This document shows, one piece after another, positions 27,446 through 38,768 of a DNA stretch of 64,000 nt. A program made the position numbers and the translations under genes. Every line of letters starts with the position of its first letter. Position 1 is the first letter of the stretch. The notes beneath the pieces were generated by a model that was given only the letters and a program-made list of their open reading frames with translations, was not told the origin of the DNA and did not search any database. Source of the stretch: Corynebacterium accolens (lineage in GTDB: Bacteria; Actinomycetota; Actinomycetes; Mycobacteriales; Mycobacteriaceae); the NCBI RefSeq assembly GCF_023520795.1, contig NZ_CP046605.1, positions 930,001 through 994,000 of the forward strand, given 5' to 3'.

Positions 27446-28387
27446 TTAGTGCTGCGCTGCCGAGGTGGCAGACGGCGAGCCGGTTGAGGCCTTCACGGCC
27501 ATGACGATGCTGGCGATGACAAGGCCGAGGATGAGCCCGCACACCATGGACAGGCCGGTTTCGGCGAGCCAGCTCAGCGCACCATTGTGGATGTGTTCAG
27601 TGGCGGACTCGATAAGCCCATGCGGCTGGTCCACCCCGAATTCATGCAGGCCCGTGGTGACGATATGCCCGCCTACCCACAACATGGCGGCGGTACCGAT
27701 AATGCCGATGATATCGAGCACGATGGGCATGCCCTTGACCAGGGCATTGCCAAGAAGGGAGTTGCCATCGCGGCGCTGGGTTAAGGCAAGTCCGATGTCA
27801 TCCATCTTGACCAGCAGCCCCACGGCGCCGTAGACGCCCAGGGTCAAGATGATGCCGACGGCAATGAGCGCGCCGAGGCGCAGCCAGAAGGGCTGATCGA
27901 TGACCTCATTTAAGGAAATCACCATGATTTCAGCGGACAGGATGAGATCGGTGGTGATGGCGGATTTCACCAGGCTATCTTCGGCCTCGGGGCCCTTGTG
28001 CTGGACGGTATCGGTGGCATCGCTTGGGCTGGAGTGGAAGAAGGAGAGGATCTTTTCCGCGCCTTCGAAACACAAATAGGTACCGCCGCACATCAAGATG
28101 GGTGTCAGCGCCCACGGCGCGATCCAGGACAGGATCATCGCAATAGGCAAGATGATGACGAGCTTGTTGATGAGCGAGCCCTTGGTGATGCGCCAGATCA
28201 TTGGCAGCTCACGCTGCGGTTTGATGCCCTCGACGTATTGCGGGGTCACCGCGGCATCATCGACGACGACGCCGATGGCCTTCATAGAGGTCTTGCCGCC
28301 TAAGGCGGCCACATCGTCGACGCTGGAGGCGGCGGCGCGGGCGATTAAGGAGACATCGTCAAGCAGGGCGAAAAGGCCACCGGCCAT
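27446..28387 (-). CDS. DUF808 (YedI-like) membrane protein
   Basis: 313 residues. The start MAGGLFALLDDVSLIARAAA and the middle LINKLVIILPIAMILSWIAPW are typical of DUF808/YedI inner-membrane proteins, with five to six membrane segments. Function is unknown. It follows the DUF402 gene by 3 nt on the same strand and probably closes that operon. Confidence 0.88.
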   Translation of the reverse strand: MAGGLFALLDDVSLIARAAASSVDDVAALGGKTSMKAIGVVVDDAAVTPQYVEGIKPQRELPMIWRITKGSLINKLVIILPIAMILSWIAPWALTPILMCGGTYLCFEGAEKILSFFHSSPSDATDTVQHKGPEAEDSLVKSAITTDLILSAEIMVISLNEVIDQPFWLRLGALIAVGIILTLGVYGAVGLLVKMDDIGLALTQRRDGNSLLGNALVKGMPIVLDIIGIIGTAAMLWVGGHIVTTGLHEFGVDQPHGLIESATEHIHNGALSWLAETGLSMVCGLILGLVIASIVMAVKASTGSPSATSAAQH

Positions 28388-28390
28388 GGC

Positions 28391-28927
28391 TTATCCTTCG
28401 GGGGCTAAAGTTACGTTTTCTGACCAAGACAAGTCTATGCCGCGGTGGGCAAGCCAGGCCATTGCATCGTCGCCGTGGCGGGTAATTCCCTCGACCGCGT
28501 TCAGGGTGGTATCGATGGCGAGCTCGGCGTCCTCGGCGGAAATGAGGCCCGCAGACGTCGCCGCGGAGAGCTCGTCGATGTCGAGGACGGTGATGGGCTC
28601 GCCGGTGGTGGTCACCAGGTCAACGTAGAGATCGCGGGTGGTCCACTCGTTGCCGTGGCGCTGGATTTCGGCGACGTCGATATAAAAGTCCTGCTCTACC
28701 TCAACGCCGGGGCGGAAGTGGAAGATATTCGCGCGCAGGTTGAGGCTTGGCAGCAGCCAGGATTCGAGGTAGCCAAAGCGCGGGTGATCGGCGCCGCGGG
28801 CCATGTACAGGCCGAACTCGGTTTCGGTGTAGGTATCGACTTGGCGGAGGTAACCTTTGGGATCGGTATTGGTAAAATCCGCGGTATTAAAGGTCTCGCG
28901 CTTGACTGGGTGGAGATCAACGGCCAT
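28391..28927 (-). CDS. DUF402 family protein
   Basis: 178 residues, soluble. The DUF402 (FomD-like) beta fold is suggested by LPSLNLRANIFHFRPGVEVEQDFYIDVAEI and YVDLVTTTGEPITVLDIDEL, which hold the acidic residues used by relatives to hydrolyse nucleoside diphosphates. The substrate is not known here. Its start overlaps the stop of the secreted-protein gene (TAATG), so the three minus-strand genes form one operon. Confidence 0.85.
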   Translation of the reverse strand: MAVDLHPVKRETFNTADFTNTDPKGYLRQVDTYTETEFGLYMARGADHPRFGYLESWLLPSLNLRANIFHFRPGVEVEQDFYIDVAEIQRHGNEWTTRDLYVDLVTTTGEPITVLDIDELSAATSAGLISAEDAELAIDTTLNAVEGITRHGDDAMAWLAHRGIDLSWSENVTLAPEG

Positions 28928-29655
28928 TACTTCACCTCCAGGAAGGCGGCGGTGGGGGCGAAATCGCAGCGCGCCTCGGTGGTATTAACGGAGCCGGAAA
29001 GCAGCGCGATGACCAGGCCCTTGCCCGTGTGCGCGGTGCCGGAGAGCGTCGTGGGCCCATCCTGGTTGATGCCGTTATTGTGCAGCGGGGTAATGCCGCT
29101 TTGCAGGGTATTGATATTGAACCACTGCACATGCATGCCGCCTTGATCCGGTGCTGCCGGTGGGGTGCCCAGGGCGGTAAAGAGGAAGGCGGTCTCGCCC
29201 TCGCCGGCGCCCGGGGCGGGAATCTCTGTGGGTCCGGGGACCGCGATGGCAGAGCCGGTGGCGGCGTTGGTGCCGCCAATGCAGTGCGCGGAGACGGTGG
29301 GCCAATAAAACTGCCGGAAGTGCGGGTTATCGCCCTGCGGTAAGGCGACGCCGCCATCGCCGTCGCCGTTGCCGGCAAAGAAAGCTAGGCCAGACAGGAT
29401 TGCATTGCGGGCCTCTTCAGGGATCCATGGCTGCGCGGCAAAGGCGCGCACGCGGTCCTGGGTCTCCGGGGTGGGGCGGCCGAGCTCATCTAAGGGGCTG
29501 GCGGGCAAGTGCTGCTGGGCCAGTGAGGAGAGGTCCGGGGCGAAGGCCTGCGCGGGCGCAACCAGGGGAGAGGCAAGGCCAATTAGTGCGGCGGTGGCAG
29601 CGGCGATATAGCCGGTGCGCCCGCTTAGGCGCCAAGAGGTTCGGGCGTGGCTCAC
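28927..29655 (-). CDS. Conserved secreted protein of unknown function
   Basis: 242 residues from the GTG at 29655 (AAGGAC in front); an ATG-like start at 29703 would add 16 residues before the signal. Residues 1-36 are a signal peptide with a likely cut after APAQA. The mature part has a helical start, then a Gly/Pro-rich beta domain with two cysteines (SAHCIGG and EARCDFA) that probably form a disulfide. I do not know the family. It is the first gene of the operon with DUF402 and DUF808. Confidence 0.8.
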   Translation of the reverse strand: MSHARTSWRLSGRTGYIAAATAALIGLASPLVAPAQAFAPDLSSLAQQHLPASPLDELGRPTPETQDRVRAFAAQPWIPEEARNAILSGLAFFAGNGDGDGGVALPQGDNPHFRQFYWPTVSAHCIGGTNAATGSAIAVPGPTEIPAPGAGEGETAFLFTALGTPPAAPDQGGMHVQWFNINTLQSGITPLHNNGINQDGPTTLSGTAHTGKGLVIALLSGSVNTTEARCDFAPTAAFLEVK

Positions 29656-29926
29656 GGTATCAGGTCCTTGTTGTCTCGCGGAGGGAAAGTAGTACAGCCC
29701 CATTAATCACATCAGTAACAATAATAACTCTAGTAACGATAGTGATCCGCTGGGAAGTGTCAAGTACTAGGTCGTTTCGGGAGCGCGAGACGTTACCGGG
29801 TGGCATAGGTCGCGTCTTGGCTCCCCGATGCTGCACTATGCCCTGTTAGGGGGTATCGTAGGACGTCGTTCAAGAACATTTCTCGCGCACCAGCGCTTGT
29901 AGATCCTCCGAAGGAGAACCCAACTA

Positions 29927-31837
<1,911 letters not shown>

Positions 31838-31846
31838 CCTGCCGGC

Positions 31847-32503
31847 CTAAGTAGTGCCTGCGGTTGATACCGCAACCGCCGCGATAATCGCCGTCGTCTC
31901 CTGCAAAATGGTTTTTACCGCAGAGGCGGCGGCATCGTCGTATTCCACCTGTTGTTTTAATTCTTTGATGCGGTTGCGCATCTCCCGGCGTTTCATTTCG
32001 GGCGCATCCTCCTTGAGTAGGGGATAGGCCCCATTAACCTCGCGCAGAATATCCAAGATAATCATGTCTTTGGTGCTTGGGTTTTGGGTGCCGTCAAGTA
32101 CCGCGGCGAGCCTCTCGCGCACCTCATCTTCTAGCGCCGTATCCGTCATGATGTAACGGTCACCGCCCAGCTGCCACCACGCGGAATCCTCGATCTCCAA
32201 TTGGCCGCGGTCCTGAAACTCCTGGGCAATCTTCTCGCGTGGGGAGAACCACCGCGCCTGCAGCAGCGTTTTTACCGAGCCGGTCCGGTGCTCGTGCAGG
32301 CTATCCCACGCCCAGGCAAGCACCGGGTGCTCTGGCTTTTTATCAGTGGCGTGCACCTTATTCTTTGCAGTTATGGCAACCGCCTCGTGCAGGAGCAAAT
32401 CGCTAAAAAGGCCCGCGCGCAGGGCGGTTTCATTATTTGATAGCACCTCCTTTTTACCGTTGTCCTTGGTAAGCAGGAGGAACATTTCTTGGCAGATAAG
32501 CAT
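31847..32503 (-). CDS. GOLPH3/VPS74 (GPP34) family protein
   Basis: 218 residues from the ATG at 32503, which has GAAGGGA 8 nt upstream. LICQEMFLLLTKDNG, LRAGLFSDLLLHEAVAI and the central VKTLLQARWFSPREKIAQEF are typical of the helical GPP34 domain. Eukaryotic members bind phosphoinositides; the role in actinobacteria is unknown, though membrane-lipid binding is likely. The C-terminus is hydrophobic (AIIAAVAVSTAGT). Single gene. Confidence 0.85.
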   Translation of the reverse strand: MLICQEMFLLLTKDNGKKEVLSNNETALRAGLFSDLLLHEAVAITAKNKVHATDKKPEHPVLAWAWDSLHEHRTGSVKTLLQARWFSPREKIAQEFQDRGQLEIEDSAWWQLGGDRYIMTDTALEDEVRERLAAVLDGTQNPSTKDMIILDILREVNGAYPLLKEDAPEMKRREMRNRIKELKQQVEYDDAAASAVKTILQETTAIIAAVAVSTAGTT

Positions 32504-32591
32504 GGTGGGGAATCCCTTCAACAGTGATTTTGCTCGAGTTTAGCGCGCAGAATCTTCGTGTGGCGGGAAGAAGGTATTAAAGTAGTCCGCG

Positions 32592-34211
32592 ATGAAAAAT
32601 AGTCTCAAGGCCCGCGCACTTGCTGCCACTGCCGCCATCGGCCTCGCGTTTGTCAGCGGGTGCTCGGCCAATCCTGGCCCTCCGCCGGTGGTAGAAGACT
32701 CGGACGACCAGGAATCTACCGCCCAGGAAACGGCATCAACGACGACCGCGACGGACGATGAGCCGCCGCGCGCGGAGGAAGAAAAGTCGCGGCCTACCAT
32801 TTCCATCGGTGTCGATCCGCTGCGCGCCGGACTTAACCCACACCTGGTGGCCAATAACTCCGAGCTCGTGGATCAAATCGCCGAGCTGGTCTTGCCGTCG
32901 ACGTTCCACTGGGGACGCATGGATACAGACGTCCTAGAATCCGCCGCGGAGGTCACCGCGCCGGAGGGCGTAGCCCAGCGGGTGCGCTACGTCATCGCCA
33001 CTCCCGCGCAGTGGTCCGATGGCACCCCGATTTCCGGGGCGGATTTCAACTACCTGTGGAAGAAGATGATCACCACCGCAGGCGTCAAGGACCCGGCGGG
33101 CTACCGCGCCATTTCCGCGGTGACCACCTCCGATGGCGGGCGCGTGGTGACGGTGGATTTTGCGGAGCGGGTTAAAGATTGGAAGCAGCTATTCAACCAA
33201 CTCCTGCCCTCGCACCTGCTGCAGAATTCCGATTTTGATTCGGCGCTGGCCAATGACATCCCAGCCTCCGCCGGCCGCTTCTCGGTCGATAGCGTGGACC
33301 GCAGCCGCGGGGTCATCACCCTCAACCGCAACGATCGTTTTTGGGGTGCCGACCCCGCCCATATCGACGTCGTCCAGCTGCGCGAGGTGCGCGATAGCAC
33401 CCAGGCGCTGAATATGCTGCGCTCCGGCCAGATTGGGTTCGCGGACTTCACCCCGGATCAGACCTCGCAGGAGGCGCTTGGCTTGCTCGGGCACGTGAGC
33501 GATAAGACGGTCACCCGCCCGCGCCAGCTGCGCTTGCACATGTCCACCGAGCAAGGAGCCTTGGAGGACGCCGCCGCGCGACGCGGTCTGGCCTCGCTTA
33601 TCGATACCGGGCAGGTCGCCCGTCTCGCCACCGGCCGCGCCTCCAACCTGAAGGCCGGGCATAACCCGGTCTCCGGCGAGGCGAACCTGACCGCCCTGCG
33701 CGAGCGCGCCAGCAAGAAACCCATCCGCTTCGCCGTCGATCCGACCAGCCCCACGGCTTTGGCTGCGGCAAATACGCTTTACGATATCCTCGAGGCTCAC
33801 GGCATCCCCGCCGAGGTCACCACCGATAGGCTTACCACCATTACCTCTAAGCTGCTGCCGGAAGGCAAGGTGGATGCGGTCGTGACCTGGGAGGATATCA
33901 CCTTAACCTCGCTGTCGGCCGCGAATATCTTCAATTGCGCCGAAGACGAACCGCTCGCCGGGGATCTCTCCGGGTTCTGCCCCGACAACGCTGCTGAGAC
34001 GCGCATGGACATCCTTTCCGGAAAGATAAGCCCCTCGACCGCGCTGGGGCGAATCCGCGAGATCAACGCCCAGGACGTGTTATACGTCCCGCTCTTAGAT
34101 GAAACGCGTGTGCACGCGCTGGGGGAGGGTATTGTAGGCCCCGGCCAAAGTATTGATGATTGGGATAAAGGTCTGGTCACCGCGCCGGTTTGGAGGATAG
34201 ATGAGGACTAA
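32592..34211 (+). CDS. ABC transporter substrate-binding lipoprotein (SBP family 5)
   Basis: 539 residues. Lipoprotein signal with box VSGC (Cys24), then a Thr/Glu-rich linker to about 65. The rest is the extracellular solute-binding family-5 fold: LRAGLNPHLVANNSELVDQI, ADFNYLWKKM and AGRFSVDSVDRSRGVITLNRNDRFWG. Family members bind oligopeptides or similar solutes; no permease or ATPase genes are nearby. Its last codons overlap the mshB start by 11 nt, so the two are coupled. Confidence 0.88.
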   Translation: MKNSLKARALAATAAIGLAFVSGCSANPGPPPVVEDSDDQESTAQETASTTTATDDEPPRAEEEKSRPTISIGVDPLRAGLNPHLVANNSELVDQIAELVLPSTFHWGRMDTDVLESAAEVTAPEGVAQRVRYVIATPAQWSDGTPISGADFNYLWKKMITTAGVKDPAGYRAISAVTTSDGGRVVTVDFAERVKDWKQLFNQLLPSHLLQNSDFDSALANDIPASAGRFSVDSVDRSRGVITLNRNDRFWGADPAHIDVVQLREVRDSTQALNMLRSGQIGFADFTPDQTSQEALGLLGHVSDKTVTRPRQLRLHMSTEQGALEDAAARRGLASLIDTGQVARLATGRASNLKAGHNPVSGEANLTALRERASKKPIRFAVDPTSPTALAAANTLYDILEAHGIPAEVTTDRLTTITSKLLPEGKVDAVVTWEDITLTSLSAANIFNCAEDEPLAGDLSGFCPDNAAETRMDILSGKISPSTALGRIREINAQDVLYVPLLDETRVHALGEGIVGPGQSIDDWDKGLVTAPVWRIDED

Positions 34212-35070
34212 GGACTTGGTGGGCTACCGCGTTGTTGCAGTGCACGCACACCCCGATGATGAAACGCTTTTTACCGGCGGCACCCTTGCCACCCTGGCCG
34301 CGCGCGGGGCACAGGTCACGGTCATCACCCTTACTCTTGGCGAGGACGGCGAGGTCATCGGCGCGCCCTATCAAGGTCTTGCCGAGCACCATCAGCTCGG
34401 CGGCTTCCGCGCCCGCGAATTGGCCTGCGCCCTCACTGCCTTAGGCGTAGAAGGCATACAGCTGGGTGGATTCGGCCACTTCCACGATTCCGGCATGGTG
34501 GGATCGCCCTCTCACGACAACCCCCGCGCGCTGGTCAATCGCCTGGATGAGGCGGTAGATCTGCTCCGCGCGGAATTAGAGGTGCTCCAGCCGCACGCCA
34601 TCTTGACCTATGGGCCGGATGGCGGCTATAACCACCCGGACCACGTGGCGGTGCATAGGGTGGTGGAAAAGGCGGCATCGGCAAGCACGCGCATTTGGTG
34701 GGCGATTTTTGACCGCGCCGCCAATTACTCCGGCCTGGAGACCCTCGACGCGCCCGCGGGCTGGCGCAAGCCCGATGCCGCGTACCTGGATAATTTCACC
34801 ACCGCCGGCGCGGATCTGGCCTTCGCGCTTGACGATGCCGCCCTGCACGCCAAACGCGCCGCCATGCGCGCCCACGCCACCCAAATCTGGCTGGCTGATG
34901 GCACCACCACCGCCACCAACCCCGAGGCCGCCGTGGCCGCCGTCCACGACCCCGCCGCGGTGCCAGGGGCCTACTGCCTGTCCAATAGATTGCTCATGCC
35001 GTTGCTGCGTGCCGAATACTTCCAACTCGGCAGGGGCGCGGGCGCAACCGACCTCCTAGGGGATCTGTAA
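34201..35070 (+). CDS. mshB: Mycothiol deacetylase MshB (GlcNAc-Ins deacetylase)
   Basis: 289 residues, LmbE fold. The zinc-site motif VHAHPDDET (14-22) and GPDGGYNHPDHVAVHR carry the metal ligands and catalytic Asp. The enzyme removes acetate from GlcNAc-inositol in mycothiol synthesis, the thiol that replaces glutathione in actinobacteria. The ATG lies inside the end of the binding-protein gene. It is followed by the membrane-protein gene whose start overlaps its stop (TAATG). Confidence 0.93.
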   Translation: MRTKDLVGYRVVAVHAHPDDETLFTGGTLATLAARGAQVTVITLTLGEDGEVIGAPYQGLAEHHQLGGFRARELACALTALGVEGIQLGGFGHFHDSGMVGSPSHDNPRALVNRLDEAVDLLRAELEVLQPHAILTYGPDGGYNHPDHVAVHRVVEKAASASTRIWWAIFDRAANYSGLETLDAPAGWRKPDAAYLDNFTTAGADLAFALDDAALHAKRAAMRAHATQIWLADGTTTATNPEAAVAAVHDPAAVPGAYCLSNRLLMPLLRAEYFQLGRGAGATDLLGDL

Positions 35071-35447
35071 TGCGCACTGATTTTAGCCGCGGCGAGCAGG
35101 TCACAGGGCTTATCTGGCTCTCCCTCGGCGCTCTGCTATCGCTATTTCTGGAGGTCATTTACCTCACCGCCCGGATTCCGCTGGCTGATGGCGCGAGCAT
35201 CGCGTTTCCCATCACCATCCTCATCGCCGCCGCATTCAATGTGGTGTTAACCCGCACCGCGCGGCTGTGGAGTGATAGTACTTACATCGCAGCCATCCCG
35301 CTCATTGTCTGGGGCCTGGGCTTTTTCGGGCTTATGCTGCTGGTTCCGATTACCGGCGATGTCATAGTGGGCAATAATATTCTCAGCTTGCTCCTGCTTT
35401 TGGCTGGGATTGGCGGCGGCGTTTGGCCTTTCCTAAAGCAGAAGTGA
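35070..35447 (+). CDS. Small four-helix membrane protein
   Basis: 125 residues with four hydrophobic segments (about 12-32, 44-60, 72-92, 98-118) and short loops. No family recognised; conserved position between mshB and the ferredoxin gene suggests it is a standard corynebacterial and mycobacterial neighbour. The start overlaps the mshB stop by one base, so it is part of that operon. Confidence 0.8.
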   Translation: MRTDFSRGEQVTGLIWLSLGALLSLFLEVIYLTARIPLADGASIAFPITILIAAAFNVVLTRTARLWSDSTYIAAIPLIVWGLGFFGLMLLVPITGDVIVGNNILSLLLLLAGIGGGVWPFLKQK

Positions 35448-35502
35448 CATACTATATTTCATCCCCCAACCCCATGAAATCAGGAAGATTCAAGGATTCT
35501 CC

Positions 35503-35826
35503 ATGACTTATACAATCGCTCAACCTTGCGTTGATGTAATGGACCGCGGCTGTGTTGAGGAATGCCCCGTCGATTGCATTTACGAAGGCAAGCGCATGCT
35601 CTACATCCACCCAGATGAGTGCGTGGATTGCGGCGCCTGCGAGCCCGCATGCCCGGTAGAAGCCATCTTCTACGAGGACGACGTTCCCGATGAGTGGATC
35701 GATTACAACGATGCCAACGCAGCATTCTTCGATGACTTGGGCTCACCCGGTGGAGCGGCAGCCCTTGGCCCGCAAGATTTCGATGCGTCAATGGTAGCCG
35801 CGCTGCCCCCACAGAATCAGGAGTAA
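35503..35826 (+). CDS. fdxA: Ferredoxin, 7Fe-8S type
   Basis: 107 residues. [20 protein letters not shown] binds the 3Fe-4S and one ligand of the 4Fe-4S cluster; [15 protein letters not shown] binds the 4Fe-4S cluster. The acidic C-terminal extension (about 60-107) is normal for actinobacterial FdxA/FdxC. It is a cytoplasmic electron carrier; the redox partner is unknown. It lies 3 nt in front of dapC. Confidence 0.93.
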   Translation: MTYTIAQPCVDVMDRGCVEECPVDCIYEGKRMLYIHPDECVDCGACEPACPVEAIFYEDDVPDEWIDYNDANAAFFDDLGSPGGAAALGPQDFDASMVAALPPQNQE

Positions 35827-35829
35827 TTC

Positions 35830-36918
35830 ATGGCCCGCACACCGCTAGGACAATCGCTTCCGGATTTCCCCTGGAACTCGCTGGCTGGCGCCAAGAAGAA
35901 GGCCCAGGCGCACCCAGATGGAATCGTTGACCTTTCGGTGGGCAACCCCGTAGATCCGGTCGCCCCCGGCGTGCAGCTGGCGCTGTCCTCTGCCGCCGAG
36001 GCCCCCGGTTATCCGCAAACGCAGGGCACTTCCGAGCTGCGCGAAGCCATCGCCTCCGCCCTCCGCCGCCGCTACCACATGGACGTAGACCGCGTCCTGC
36101 CCGTGGTGGGCACGAAGGAGGCCATCGCCTGGCTGCCTACCCTGTTGGGCATGCGCGGCGAGACCGTCGCCTTCCCCTCGGTGGCCTATCCCACCTACGA
36201 GGTTGGCGCCCTCCTCGCTGGGGCCACCCCGCTGCGCGTCGACGAAGACTTCCAGGATGCCTCCCTGGTATTCATTAATTCCCCGTCCAATCCCACGGGC
36301 CGCGTCGCTGGGGTAGAGGAGCTGCGCCGCATCGTGGCCTGGGCCCGCTCGACGGGCGCTATCATCGCCTCCGACGAGTGCTACATGGGCTTGGGCTGGA
36401 ACGACGACAACCCGCCGGTATCCATCCTGGATCCCCGCGTGACCGACGGAGATAATACCGGGCTTATTGCCATGCATTCGCTGTCCAAGTCCGCGAATAT
36501 GGCCTCCTACCGCGCCGGATTCTTCGCCGGCGATAATGACCTCATCGCGGAGCTCCTAGAGCTGCGCAAGCACGCCGGCCTCATCGTGCCAGGCCCGATT
36601 CAGGCGGCGATGGTTGCCGCGCTTGACGATGACCCCACCGAAGCCCTCCAACGCCAGCGCTACGCCGCGCGCCGCGCCGAATTGATGCAGGCGCTCATCA
36701 AGGCGGGCTTTACCATTGACCACTCGGACGCCGGCCTGTACCTCTGGGCCACCCGCGGCGAAGACTGCCGCGAGACCATCGACTGGTTGGCTTCGCTCGG
36801 TATCCTCGCTGCCCCCGGTGATTTCTACGGTCCCTCGGGCGCACAACACGTGCGCATTGGCTTAAACGGCACCGATGAGCGGGTGCGCGCCGCCGTCGAA
36901 CGCCTCGCCAGTGCCTAA
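35830..36918 (+). CDS. dapC: Succinyldiaminopimelate transaminase
   Basis: 362 residues, class I/II PLP aminotransferase. SPSNPTGRV, the DECYMGLGW site and the PLP lysine in SLSKSANMASYRAGF are visible; the C-terminal RIGLNGTDERV holds the substrate-binding Arg. Position behind the fdxA gene is the standard location for corynebacterial DapC, which makes N-succinyl-LL-2,6-diaminopimelate in the lysine and cell-wall DAP pathway. In C. glutamicum dapD follows; here 5.2 kb of other genes separate them. Confidence 0.9.
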   Translation: MARTPLGQSLPDFPWNSLAGAKKKAQAHPDGIVDLSVGNPVDPVAPGVQLALSSAAEAPGYPQTQGTSELREAIASALRRRYHMDVDRVLPVVGTKEAIAWLPTLLGMRGETVAFPSVAYPTYEVGALLAGATPLRVDEDFQDASLVFINSPSNPTGRVAGVEELRRIVAWARSTGAIIASDECYMGLGWNDDNPPVSILDPRVTDGDNTGLIAMHSLSKSANMASYRAGFFAGDNDLIAELLELRKHAGLIVPGPIQAAMVAALDDDPTEALQRQRYAARRAELMQALIKAGFTIDHSDAGLYLWATRGEDCRETIDWLASLGILAAPGDFYGPSGAQHVRIGLNGTDERVRAAVERLASA

Positions 36919-37759
36919 CTCACCTCGCGCGTTTCGCCCGCCTGCGCGGGAGGGGATTTCTCCCCGCAGGGTGGTCTTGCGCGATCGCGTTCCTGTAGAA
37001 GGCGAATATTGGGCCGCCCGCGCTGGCGACTCGCCTTTTCCGGAGGGAACCCTCCTTCCCGCGGGTACGGTTCTTTCGCGCCCCATTCCCGCGTGGTATC
37101 ACCCCTTCGTCCCGCCGGAGGATCCGATTCCCTTTGACTACTGCGTAGTCCACACGGATGAAGACATCATGGTTGCCGATAAACCGCACTTTCTTCCCAC
37201 CACCACGAATGGCCGCTTGCAGCGTGAAACCCTGCAAACCCGCCTGCGCGTGGACTTCGGCGAAGACGAAATCGTGCCGCTTCACCGCCTCGACCGCCTG
37301 ACCGCCGGTCTCGTCATCTGCTCGCGCAATCCTGCGACCCGCGCGGACTACCAGCGCATCTTCCTGGAGGGGAGGGCGGTGAAGAGGTATAGGGGCATCG
37401 TCAAGCAGCCGCTTTTCTGCGATGAGGAAATCAGGCTGCCGATGCACAAGCCGCGGGGCAGCAGGCAGGTGCTCGTGGCTGATAATGGCACGCCGACTTC
37501 GACGTATGTGCGCGCTGCGGGGCGGGAGGTGACCATGTGGCCGCGGACCGGGCATACGCACCAGCTGCGGGTGCTGCTGAACCACCTTGGGAGCCCGCTC
37601 ATTGGCGATGACACCTATCCCACGCCGCGTCCGCTCGACCTCTACGATTTCTCGTGTCCGCTTTCCTTGCTGCACGAAACTATATCTTTTATAGATCCTT
37701 TATCACATTCGGAGCGTCAGTTTTTCAGTTCGCGGGGCTTAGGAACTACAATCAGGTAA
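36911..37759 (+). CDS. RluA-family pseudouridine synthase
   Basis: 282 residues from GTG 36911, which overlaps the end of dapC by 8 nt. The catalytic block PLHRLDRLTAGLVI, with the active Asp in HRLD, is followed by KRYRGIV and the GRTGHTHQLRVLL-type motif RTGHTHQLRVLLNHLG. The N-terminal 70 residues lack an S4 domain. It should convert a uridine in rRNA or tRNA to pseudouridine; the target site is unknown. The 3' part has a lower GC patch around 37675-37760. Confidence 0.88.
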   Translation: MPNSPRAFRPPAREGISPRRVVLRDRVPVEGEYWAARAGDSPFPEGTLLPAGTVLSRPIPAWYHPFVPPEDPIPFDYCVVHTDEDIMVADKPHFLPTTTNGRLQRETLQTRLRVDFGEDEIVPLHRLDRLTAGLVICSRNPATRADYQRIFLEGRAVKRYRGIVKQPLFCDEEIRLPMHKPRGSRQVLVADNGTPTSTYVRAAGREVTMWPRTGHTHQLRVLLNHLGSPLIGDDTYPTPRPLDLYDFSCPLSLLHETISFIDPLSHSERQFFSSRGLGTTIR

Positions 37760-37788
37760 TTACTAACTTCCGGCAAGAAAGGCGGCCC

Positions 37789-38349
37789 ATGGCAGACCTC
37801 AGCGTTGCGCGCTTTGCGTCCAATTTTGGGCAATTCCTTAAGTTCGGTCTTGTCGGCGGCTCGGGAACCGCGGTCAACCTCTTCGTGTATTTTCTCGCGC
37901 AGAAACTCTTTGGCGCGGCGGATATCTTTGCCGAGGATCCCTTCATGAACCTCTTCGGCTCTGCATTCCACATCCGCTGGTACCACGTCTTTGCCACCAT
38001 CTCCTTCCTCGTGGCCAATACCTGGAACTACCAGCTCAACCGCATGTGGACCTTCCGGACCGTGTCCAAAGTGTCCTGGATTCGCGGTTTCTTCCCGTTC
38101 CTTTTGGCGGGAATCGGGGCGTTTATCGTCAGTCAGGTCATCCTGACGCTGCTCATGAACCCCAATTCGCCCGTGGGGCTGCCCACCGATGTCTTCGATA
38201 ACTCCACCGGATTGCGCACCAAGTCCTATTGGGCGCAGGCCATTTCCATCGTGGTGGCGATGCCCATCAACTTCATCATCAACAAGCTCTGGACGTTCCG
38301 CTCCAAGCCCAATAAGCCCGTCGTCGTCGACGAGGTCGCGCCGGTTTAA
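37789..38349 (+). CDS. GtrA family membrane protein
   Basis: 186 residues from the ATG at 37789 (AAAGG 9 nt upstream). Four membrane segments with the GtrA pattern: FLKFGLVGGSGTAVNLFVY, then FLVANTWNYQLNRMWTF, and near the end AMPINFIINKLWTFRS. GtrA proteins take part in moving polyprenyl-linked sugars across the membrane for cell-surface polysaccharide. It follows the pseudouridine synthase by 29 nt. Confidence 0.88.
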   Translation: MADLSVARFASNFGQFLKFGLVGGSGTAVNLFVYFLAQKLFGAADIFAEDPFMNLFGSAFHIRWYHVFATISFLVANTWNYQLNRMWTFRTVSKVSWIRGFFPFLLAGIGAFIVSQVILTLLMNPNSPVGLPTDVFDNSTGLRTKSYWAQAISIVVAMPINFIINKLWTFRSKPNKPVVVDEVAPV

Positions 38350-38399
38350 CTACCTGCTCCTAGCTCTGCCTAGCCCGGCTCGTTTCGCCACCCCGGCCC

Positions 38400-38466
38400 C
38401 GCCCTTCGCGCTCACCAGCGGGGGCTGCTGGGGTCTTTTTGTACCCGCCGGTGAGCGGCAAGGGCG
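38400..38466. repeat. Palindromic element 4 of 17
   Basis: Left arm 38400-38415 perfect; right arm 38451-38466 has the variant GTGAGCGGCAAGGGCG. Core 35 nt. Confidence 0.85.
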
Positions 38467-38504
38467 GGGAGGGGCATCGCCAAGCGAGTGCGTGCGGGGC
38501 ACTC

Positions 38505-38571
38505 ATCTCTTCGCGCTCACGGGAAGGTGGTTGTCGTGCGCAGCGCTCGCCCCCGGTGAGCGGCACGGGAG
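38505..38571. repeat. Palindromic element 5 of 17
   Basis: Left arm 38505-38520 (CATCTCTTCGCGCTCAC region), right arm 38556-38571 (GTGAGCGGCACGGGAG). Core 35 nt. The most degraded arms of the family. Confidence 0.7.
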
Positions 38572-38575
38572 GCCT

Positions 38576-38641
38576 CGCCCTTCGCGCTCACCGACAACAG
38601 TTGCCGGCGGTGAAACCTACTCCCTGTGAGCGGCAAGGGCG
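38576..38641. repeat. Palindromic element 6 of 17
   Basis: Left arm 38576-38591, right arm 38626-38641 (GTGAGCGGCAAGGGCG). Core 34 nt; its right half (CGGTGAAACCTACTCCCT) resembles that of elements 2 and 3. Confidence 0.85.
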
Positions 38642-38666
38642 GGAAGGCCGGGCGCCGCTGACGCTA

Positions 38667-38733
38667 GCCCCTTCGCGCTCACGGGGCGTAGCAAACGGAA
38701 ACCACCCGCTGTCCGCGGTGAGCGCGAAGGGCG
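38667..38733. repeat. Palindromic element 7 of 17
   Basis: Left arm 38667-38682 (AGCCCCTTCGCGCTCAC region), right arm 38718-38733 perfect. Core 35 nt; its AAACGGAAACCACCCG resembles part of element 9. Confidence 0.85.
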
Positions 38734-38768
38734 GGTGGTGGAGTGCGTGATGGCGGTGGGAGTGAGCA

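Larger units (their letters stand above)
38350..38768. other. Convergent intergenic region filled by four palindromic elements
   Basis: 419 nt between gtrA and a convergent membrane-protein gene. Palindromic elements 4-7 take up most of it at close, irregular spacing. I see no gene here; the short open frames run through the repeats. Confidence 0.65.

Noticed and set aside
38400-38733. CRISPR array
   Set aside because: The conserved parts are inverted, not direct, spacing between units is irregular and no cas gene is present.
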